Shown one piece after another: positions 45,756 to 51,419 of a DNA stretch of 51,419 nucleotides. This stretch comes from Nocardioidaceae bacterium (lineage in GTDB: Bacteria > Actinomycetota > Actinomycetes > Propionibacteriales > Nocardioidaceae). A model generated the notes under the pieces. That model saw only the letters and a list, made by a program, of their open reading frames with translations. It was not told the DNA's origin and made no database searches. Made by a program: the position numbers and the translations under genes. The stretch covers positions 269,367-320,785 of the forward strand of contig JAUJOE010000004.1 of NCBI GenBank assembly GCA_030447805.1, in the 5' to 3' direction. How positions within the stretch are numbered: position 1 is the first letter of the stretch; each line of letters starts with the position of its first letter.

Positions 45756-46670
45756 ATGTCTCCCGTTTTTTCCGCTGCTGATCTGTCCCAACACCTGTAC
45801 TGCGTAGATTCCACCGACCACTCCGGCTGTGACCGGGCCGAGCGCACCCATGAACTCCTGCTGCGGGCAGTTGACGCCGACGAGGCCGAGCGCGAGCGGC
45901 TGCACGAGGAAGTCGTGCTGCTCAACGTCGAGGTGGCTGAGTCCATCGTCATGCGCTACCGCAACCGCGGCGTACCGGTGGAAGATCTTGTCCAAGTCGC
46001 CTGCCTCGGACTCGTCAAGGCCGTCCACGGGTTCGACGCGGCCAAGAGCGACAACTTTCTCAGTTACGCCGTGCCCACAATTCTCGGTGAGGTGAAGCGC
46101 TTCTTCCGTGACAACGCCTGGGTGGTCCGCCCCCTCGCCGCATTCAGGAGCTGCAGGCCGAGATCTCCGCGGCATCGGCTCGGCTGATGCACGAGACGGG
46201 CCGGCCACCGACGCCTCGCGACATCGCCGACGACCTCAACCTCGAGGTCGACGTGGTGAGCGAGGCGCTCACCGCCGACGGCTGCTTCTCCCCAGCTCGC
46301 TCGACCGGCCCAGCGGCGACGACGAGACTGCCACCTTGTCGGACGTGTTGGGCGAGCGCGACCCGGGTTCGAGCGGGCCGAGGCCGTGGTGGCGCTGCGG
46401 CCGCTGTGCCAGCAGCTGTCCGAGCGGGACCGTCGCATCGTCTACCTGCGTTTCTTCCACGAGTGGACCCAAGCGCGCATCGCCGAGGAGTTCGGCGTGA
46501 CGCAGATGCAGGTGTCGCGGTTGCTGACGCGGATCTTGAAGCAGCTGCGCAGCCAGCTCGGTGCACCCGACGCTCCAGCCGAAACGGCCGCCGTCACTGC
46601 TGGCAGTTCCCCGGCCGGCGAAGGCAGTGCCAACGACGTTTTCGAGGTGCCCGCGGTTCGCGCTAGCTGA
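45756..46670 (+). CDS. SigF/SigB-type alternative sigma factor (frameshifted)
   Basis: Region 2 is clear in the first frame: LLNVEVAESIVMRYRNRGVP, VEDLVQVACLGLVKAVHGFD and FLSYAVPTILGEVKRFFRDN. After a break near 46127, region 3 reads IQELQAEISAASARLMHETG and RPPTPRDIADDLNLEVDVVS. After further breaks near 46300 and 46375, region 4 is LCQQLSERDRRIVYLRFFHE and WTQARIAEEFGVTQMQVSRL. Group III (stress/sporulation) sigma factors of actinobacteria have this layout. No anti-sigma gene of the RsbW type is next to it. It lies between sulfotransferase paralogues 2 and 3. Confidence 0.85.
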
Positions 46671-46805
46671 GGGGCGCAAGCGTCGGCGTACACGTAGGCG
46701 GGCGTGCGGGGTTGCGCCCACCGTTTACCGCGGTATCGCGGTAGACGTACGCCGAGGTGATTGCCGCACGGGCGTCGGGAGCTGCCGTTCTGGTACACCT
46801 GCGGC

Positions 46806-47436
46806 ATGTCCTTGATGTGGTACGCCGAAACGCCCGTCCACCGCACTCGGCAGATCGCCGCTGACGCCATCGCCGTCTTGGCCCTGCTGGTTTGCTACTG
46901 GATCGGCACTGGAGTCCACGATCTGACCGCCGAACTCGCGGCGCCCGGCCGGTCGCTTGAGTCGGGAGGCGCCGCGCTTGCCGAACGGATGACCGAGGCA
47001 GGCGCTGCGGCCAGTGAGGTGCCGCTGGTTGGCGACAGCCTGCAGGAGCCGTTCGACCAAGCCAGCCAAGTGGCCGTTCGATCGAAGACGCCGGGGTCAG
47101 GCAGCAGGAAGTGGTGCAGACCTTGGCCCTCGCCCTGGGATGGGTGACCGGCGGCGTCCCCGCTCTCGTGGTGCTCGCCCTATGGCTGCCGAGACGGCTG
47201 CGCTTCGCCCGCCGAGCGGCGTACGCCCGGCGACTGATGCACGGTGGCGCCGGTCTCGACGTCTTCGCCTTTCGGGCCCTCGCCGGCAGCCGATCGCCGA
47301 GTTGGCTCGACTGCGCACCGATCCGGCCGCGGGTTGGCGCAACCGGGACCCGGAGACGATCGAGGCGCTCGCGGCGCTCGAGCTGCGAGGTCTTGGCTTG
47401 CGCCCTGGCGGACGAACCTCCCGACCCGTCCGCTGA
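46806..47436 (+). CDS. Two-TM membrane protein of unknown function (frameshifted)
   Basis: ATG 46806 opens MSLMWYAETPVHRTRQIAAD, then a hydrophobic helix AIAVLALLVCYWIGTGVHDL. An outer helical segment follows (ALAERMTEAGAAASEVPLVG). After a break near 47085 comes the second helix TLALALGWVTGGVPALVVLA, then a basic cytoplasmic part LPRRLRFARRAAYARRLMH. After another break near 47280: IAELARLRTDPAAGWRNRDP and EALAALELRGLGLR. Joined, it is about 210 residues. I recognise no characterised family. It follows the sigma gene by 135 nt. Confidence 0.62.
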
Positions 47437-47491
47437 CCGGATGACCACTGCTACGCTCAGTTCGCTTCCGCCCCCCATGGTTTATGAGCCC

Positions 47492-48594
47492 TCATGGCGC
47501 ACCTTGGTCAGCTTCCTCGGCGCGGATCTGGTCGAGCAGGTCAAGTATCACCGCAACGCCGCTCGATCTGCGCGCGACGGTAGCTGCTGGTGCCAGCCGG
47601 TGCAGACGCGCCTGCAACTGCTCGACCGTCCAGGTGACAACCTCGTCCACCTGCTCGGCTGGCACCACAGATCCGGTCTGGACATGTGACGGTGCCGCCA
47701 GCTCAGATCAAAGCGAGGTCGCCGCGCCATACTCTCGGGCGTTGATTTCGGCGACCATCGCGCTGACGCAGGGGGTCAACCATTCCTGGGTCTCGTCAGG
47801 CAGCCAGATGGGGTCGCCTCGACGTTGCGCGAGGAGTTCGTCGACCAGGAGCTCTGAGTCCACTTCGCCCTGGGGTCGGGAAAGCGATCGTCTCGCAGCC
47901 GGTGCAGTCGCCGTACCATCTCTGTCTCCGCTCGACCCAGGGACGCATTCTTCTTCGGGATGTCGGCGTCGTAGCTCTCTGCGTCGAGCCCCAGCACCGA
48001 GGCATAACGCCGCCAAAGTTCGGTCGGCTCTGTTGCGTCCCTAGGAACCGTCACGATGTGTACGTTCTCCAGTGGGATGCCGGCATGCGACCACCGGTTG
48101 GCGACTGCGGCGACATCCTGGACCGTCCAAAACCACACGCCCCTGCGGGTTCGGGTCCGCACCTGATTGACGAACGTCTCCAAGGTAAGGCCCCGTCCAC
48201 CGCGTACTCCTTGTTGCCAGGCCGCCGGGATCTGTCTGTGCAACGCTCGTGCGGTGATGATGAGGTGCACCTCTGCCGGGCGGAGTTGGTCCACTGCCCT
48301 TCGTGCTTGTTCCGTCGTGGCGGGTGCCATCAGCTCATGGCTGATGAGCGCGTCACCAGCCCACTCGTTGCAGCCTGCGGTGAGAGTCGCCCATACCGTC
48401 CCCGGGTCGACTTCGGTATGGCGCATGGTGGTTCGTTCAGTGACAGCCTTCGCCGCGACATAGTGGGCATCAAAGGTTCCTGGCAGCAGGAGGCCGGCCT
48501 CGCGGAGGCTGTCGCGGTTGTGCCACAGGACGCCTTGGAGGTAGGAGGTCCCCGACTTGGGGGTGGCAACGTGGAGGAAGACGCGTTTGCTCAT
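47492..48594 (-). CDS. Sulfotransferase-like protein, paralogue 3 (frameshifted)
   Basis: ATG 48594 gives MSKRVFLHVATPKSGTSYLQ, again with the PAPS-binding loop, and GVLWHNRDSLREAGLLLPGT. ALISHELMAPATTEQARRAV and VHLIITARALHRQIPAAWQQ follow, then WFWTVQDVAAVANRWSHAGI and VHIVTVPRDATEPTELWRRY. A break near 47890 moves to DPIWLPDETQEWLTPCVSAM. A second near 47715 restores VPAEQVDEVVTWTVEQLQAR and a stop at 47492. It is closest to paralogue 2 and lies on the opposite strand. A pair of 19-bp direct repeats precedes its start by 4 nt. Confidence 0.82.
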
Positions 48595-48598
48595 CTAA

Positions 48599-48636
48599 CC
48601 TTCCTGGTGGACTCGCCCCTTCCTGGCGGACTCGCT
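48599..48636. repeat. Two tandem 19-bp direct repeats upstream of sulfotransferase 3
   Basis: 48599-48617 and 48618-48636 share CCTTCCTGG-GGACTCGC with two differences. They lie immediately before the sulfotransferase ATG (48594) inside the 135-nt divergent gap to the next gene. This is a good position for a regulator-binding pair or a duplicated leader. Confidence 0.6.
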
Positions 48637-48729
48637 GCCACGGTAACCCAATGGACCGCCATGTGATCGCGAGGCGAACTTCGGGCGATCGCTGAGACCG
48701 CCTCACCTTCCCGCCCGTAGCGTGAGGGT

Positions 48730-49607
48730 ATGAGTGACGCCTTCGCCGGAGCAGACCGCTTTCTCTTGACCAACGCCCGGCTCCTCGAGCGGCGGCTCTT
48801 CGCCGCGTTGTTCCTCGGCCAGTCCGCGGGCAAGGTCGTCGATGCGCTGCGGGGCTACCAGAACGAGGACGGCGGGTTCGGACATGCCCTGGAGCCGGAC
48901 ACCCGCTGTCCGGCGAGCCTGCCCATCTATGTCGAGGCGGCGCTCCAGGCGCTCGCGACCGTCGGTACCAGCGACGAACGCATGGTGAGGGCAGCCTGCG
49001 ACTTCCTGGCGCGGGTAGCGACCGACGCTGACGCGGGTGGAGCGGTGCCCCTCGCCTTCCCGGTTATCGAGTCCTTCCCCAGGGCCGCGCACTGGACGGA
49101 GTGGACCTATGCCCCAGCGCTCAACCCGACCGCCGGCCTGGTTGGGTTGCTTCACCGGCTGGACTTCGACCACCCCTGGAGGGACGAGGCGCAGGCGTGG
49201 TGCTGGCAAGCCATCGACGCGGGCGTTCCCGCCGGCGCGCACACCCTTTCGGAAGTCCTCGTCTTCCTCGAGCACGTCCCCGAACGCGCCCGCGCTGAGG
49301 CGGCCGCGGTCGCCCTCGCCAAGCGGTTCGAAGAGATGGCCGACGTCCATCTCGACCCGGAGACCCCGGGTACGGTCTCTCCCCGCTCCACTTCGCCCCG
49401 ACGGCGGACGCCCGCTGGCGCCAGCTCTTCACCGACGCCCAGATCGAAGCTGACCTCGATCATCTCCAACGCTCCCAGCAGCCCGACGGCGGCTGGTCCG
49501 TCTCGTGGGAGCCACCCGGCGAGACCGCCGTACTGGAATGGCGGGGCGTGATCACCCTTCAGGCGCTTCGCAGCCTCTCTTCCTACGGACGCCTCCCTAC
49601 GAGCTGA
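48730..49607 (+). CDS. Prenyltransferase/squalene-oxidase-repeat (alpha/alpha toroid) protein (frameshifted)
   Basis: An alpha/alpha-toroid protein of about 292 residues from ATG 48730. Repeat signatures are VVDALRGYQNEDGGFGHALE and LQRSQQPDGGWSVSW, the QxxDGGW motifs of terpene-cyclase-like barrels. The middle reads HWTEWTYAPALNPTAGLVGL. The first frame breaks near 49373; the next gives YGLSPLHFAPTADARWRQLF and GVITLQALRSLSSYGRLPTS, with a TGA at 49605-49607. No DxDD cyclase motif is visible, so cyclase activity is doubtful. Actinobacterial relatives are annotated only as prenyltransferase-like. Confidence 0.75.
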
Positions 49608-49660
49608 GCAGGCGAGTCCAGGTGCTGGCCGGGGGCGCGGCCTGTCCTTGGACGGTTGGT

Positions 49661-50086
49661 TCATTTCTCTTGACCCCACAGTGCCTGGAGCCGTTCGATG
49701 GCCTCAGCCTTGGACATTGTGGCTACCTCTTGCTCAGGGACACCGAACTTGACGATCAACTGATAGGTCAGATCGGCCGGGAGTGCGTCTCGTGGCTGCT
49801 CTGGTTCGCCTCGGCTCGGCTTGGCCCCCGTCTGTACGCACTGCCAGAAGTCGTTCTCGCTGACATCCAGTTGGTCTCGGAGAATGTGGCTCCACAGCGC
49901 CGCTCCATAGGCGGTCCGGTCAGCTAGATGCGAGATTCGCGTGCGCAGTACGCGCCCGTCCGGTAACGACAGTTCGTAGGTGGAGTGGTGAGTCCCCGTT
50001 CGCCCCCGAGCGTCTCGAACGCGGGTCCAACCCTCGATCGTGCAGAACTTCTCATGGTCAGAGCGAGTCGCCGCGGGACGACTCAC
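49661..50086 (-). CDS. Type II toxin, cytotoxic translational repressor-like
   Basis: A 141-residue protein starting with GTG 50086, which overlaps the antitoxin stop as GTGA. It reads SDHEKFCTIEGWTRVRDARG, RTGTHHSTYELSLPDGRVLR and TRISHLADRTAYGAALWSHI. LRDQLDVSENDFWQCVQTG and ADLTYQLIVKFGVPEQEVAT follow. The arrangement matches actinobacterial proteins annotated as cytotoxic translational repressor of toxin-antitoxin systems. A basic, His-containing first half is compatible with an RNA-cleaving toxin, but activity is inferred. Gene order here is antitoxin first, toxin second. Confidence 0.75.
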   Translation of the reverse strand: MSRPAATRSDHEKFCTIEGWTRVRDARGRTGTHHSTYELSLPDGRVLRTRISHLADRTAYGAALWSHILRDQLDVSENDFWQCVQTGAKPSRGEPEQPRDALPADLTYQLIVKFGVPEQEVATMSKAEAIERLQALWGQEK

Positions 50087-50493
50087 CGGCCAACCAACCA
50101 GTCCTTAAGCTGCTGATCGGTGGACAGCTCGATGATCTGAACGACTGCCCAGTTCTCCGCGTGGTTGGGTGCTGTCAGGAGACGTGCCGACCAGTCCTCT
50201 GCGTACTCGCGCAGGGCTTGGCACATCTCGTCCAACGCCTCGTCGAAGTCCGAGCCGTCTGCGGCCACTGGAAGTCCACGAATGAAGATGCTCCAGCCGC
50301 CGGCCTCGCGGACGACCTCAGCCCGCGCGGGACGTAACGTGGCGAGCGCAAGTCGAAGCTTCTCGGCGTCGACCACGGCAGCACGGTTCTTGAGTCGGCG
50401 CACGCTCGCCGGACGACCTGCCTCGGCGGCGTCAAGTAGATCCTTGAAGTGGGCGCGCCCCTGGGAAACGTTCTGGTAATGCGTTGCGGTCAC
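50083..50493 (-). CDS. Type II antitoxin, Phd/YefM-like
   Basis: A 136-residue protein. GTG 50493 follows AAGGAGATCAA, a clear ribosome site, and decides the start over in-frame ATGs upstream. The N-terminus VTATHYQNVSQGRAHFKDLL and DAAEAGRPASVRRLKNRAAV is the Phd-type DNA-binding fold. The second half (REAGGWSIFIRGLPVAADGS, ALDEMCQALREYAEDWSARL) would wrap the toxin. The end is STDQQLKDWLVGR. The operon is probably autorepressed through the paired TGTACA boxes 15 nt upstream of the start. Confidence 0.78.
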   Translation of the reverse strand: MTATHYQNVSQGRAHFKDLLDAAEAGRPASVRRLKNRAAVVDAEKLRLALATLRPARAEVVREAGGWSIFIRGLPVAADGSDFDEALDEMCQALREYAEDWSARLLTAPNHAENWAVVQIIELSTDQQLKDWLVGR

Positions 50494-50507
50494 TTGATCT
50501 CCTTGTG

Positions 50508-50522
50508 TGTACATACTGTACA
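50508..50522. promoter_or_regulatory. Paired TGTACA boxes, toxin-antitoxin operator candidate
   Basis: TGTACATACTGTACA holds two self-complementary TGTACA hexamers spaced by three bases. The site is 15 nt from the antitoxin GTG, next to its ribosome site. Type II antitoxins usually repress their own promoter through such short palindromes. Confidence 0.6.
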
Positions 50523-50599
50523 TGCTGCCCACTACAAGGCGGTAGCTGGCGGCACGGAATTCGGTTGCGGCTGCCCGACCCCGCGGTGAGGCTGTCGGC

Positions 50600-51325
50600 A
50601 TGGACGGATTCGATCCGGCGCAGAGCTTCGGCCCTGAGGTCGCCCAGCGTTACGACGACCACCTGCGCGGAGACGAAGCCGAGACCGTTGACTTTCTTGC
50701 CGGCCTTGCGGGCAGTGGCCCCGCGCTGGAACTTGCGATCGGCACTGGCCGGATCGCGCTCCGACTGTCCGCGCGCGGCATCACCGTCGACGGGATCGAG
50801 CTGTCGCCAGACATGATCGGCCGGCTGCGAGAGAAACCGGGCGGCGCCGCGCTTGACGTGACGATGGGCGACATGGCGCGGGCGACTGCGCCCCTGAAGT
50901 ACTCGCTCGTCTATCTCGTCTTCAACACCATCTACAACCTGCTGACCCAGGATGACCAGGTCCGTTGCTTCGAGAACGCTGCTCGCCACCTCACTGACGA
51001 CGGCGTATTCGTCGTCGAGGCTGGCGTGCCGTGGGCCTGGTTGCGGGGGAACCAATTTGTTGACGTTGAGTACGTCGCGAACGGTGAGGTAGTCCTCGAC
51101 GTGAACCGGTACGACCCAGTCACACAAATCCTCGACGAGAACCACGTCACGCTGACCAACGCCGGCGTGCGGCTCGGGCCGATCTCGCAACGGATCAGCT
51201 GGCCGAGCGAGCTTGACCTGATGGCCCGGATCGCCGGGTTGCGCCTCGTCGACCGCTGGGGCGGCTGGAATCGAGAGCTATTCACCGCCGCGAGCGAACG
51301 CCACATCAGCGTCTACTCCCGGTAG
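50600..51325 (+). CDS. Class I SAM-dependent methyltransferase
   Basis: A 241-residue protein from ATG 50600. It has FGPEVAQRYDDHLRGDEAET before motif I LELAIGTGRIALRLSARG (SAM glycine loop). GIELSPDMIGRLREKPGGAA follows, then VTMGDMARA as the acidic loop and YSLVYLVFNTIYNLLTQDDQ as motif IV. FENAARHLTDDGVFVVEAGV and the beta-hairpin end FTAASERHISVYSR complete the Methyltransf_25/11-like fold. The substrate is unknown. It is divergent from the toxin-antitoxin operon and shares its control region. Confidence 0.88.
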   Translation: MDGFDPAQSFGPEVAQRYDDHLRGDEAETVDFLAGLAGSGPALELAIGTGRIALRLSARGITVDGIELSPDMIGRLREKPGGAALDVTMGDMARATAPLKYSLVYLVFNTIYNLLTQDDQVRCFENAARHLTDDGVFVVEAGVPWAWLRGNQFVDVEYVANGEVVLDVNRYDPVTQILDENHVTLTNAGVRLGPISQRISWPSELDLMARIAGLRLVDRWGGWNRELFTAASERHISVYSR

Positions 51326-51419
51326 CAGGCGAGGGTGTGGTTGCTGGCTGTCTGGTGGTTGTCTACGCCAGATTCGTCAGCCACGGGCACCTCGTCAGCT
51401 CGCCGAGCGCCCGCGTCAA

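Noticed and set aside
49661-51325. Toxin-antitoxin plus methyltransferase considered as a restriction or defence island
   Set aside because: The methyltransferase has a small-molecule type fold without DNA-methylase motifs (no DPPY or PCQ), and no nuclease is present.

Overview
The window looks like chromosome from a high-GC actinobacterium. Diagnostic genes include a GTP-type PEP carboxykinase, a proteasome activator of the Bpa/PafE type, a SigK/RskA pair, a WhiB-family regulator, a DtxR/IdeR-type iron box and several ECF sigma factors. Genus cannot be fixed from the sequence alone; something near Propionibacteriales or a related order is a guess. Three tRNAs are present, all with an encoded CCA: Arg(ACG), Ser(GCU) and Ser(UGA). 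I found no rRNA, CRISPR array, intact transposase or phage module.

Layout: 1-3.6 kb, an iron(III) ABC importer operon (minus strand) behind an iron box. 3.7-10.6 kb, a VOC protein, tRNAs, pckG, small membrane proteins, a nitrilase-fold hydrolase, mobA with a DUF6457 gene, and a Clp-N-domain protein. 10.7-16 kb, a quinone oxidoreductase, bpa, a membrane-anchored sulfite-oxidase-fold molybdoenzyme, sigK-rskA and a WhiB-HTH regulator. 16-24 kb, a HAD phosphatase with serS, a PAP2-diacylglycerol-kinase fusion, a DUF4446 gene, pheA, larB-larC and a TMEM165/GDT1 transporter. 24-32 kb, arginine deiminase, two SigE-type sigma loci (one apparently deleted into a chimera), a SEC-C protein, a zinc-ribbon membrane protein, an AAA/STAND-like ATPase, a rhodanese and an Fpg/Nei glycosylase. 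32.4-36.6 kb, a tight cluster of DUF427, a radical SAM protein resembling the tetraether lipid synthase (Tes/MJ0619) group, a SAM methyltransferase, a four-helix membrane protein and a Crp/Fnr regulator. 36.6-43 kb, aat, an EcsC-like gene and an acyl-CoA carboxylase/HMG-CoA-lyase operon, probably for leucine catabolism. 43-48.6 kb, three paralogous PAPS-sulfotransferase-like genes around a SigF/B-type sigma factor. 48.7-51.4 kb, an alpha/alpha-toroid protein, a type II toxin-antitoxin pair and a methyltransferase.

A dominant property of the window is that many conserved genes are split between reading frames by single-base indels, often in G or C runs (rskA, sigK, arcA, aat, accA, accD, fpg, larC, sigF). 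This looks more like consensus error in the assembly than biological decay, because both sides of each break keep family-level conservation. For these genes I give the span of the reconstructed gene. Two genes (larC, fpg) also contain imperfect local duplications.

The parts most worth a second look are the radical SAM/methyltransferase/membrane-protein cluster, a three-copy palindromic repeat of about 54 nt that sits just after transcription units, the triple sulfotransferase island with its repeat signals, and several clear operator-like palindromes.
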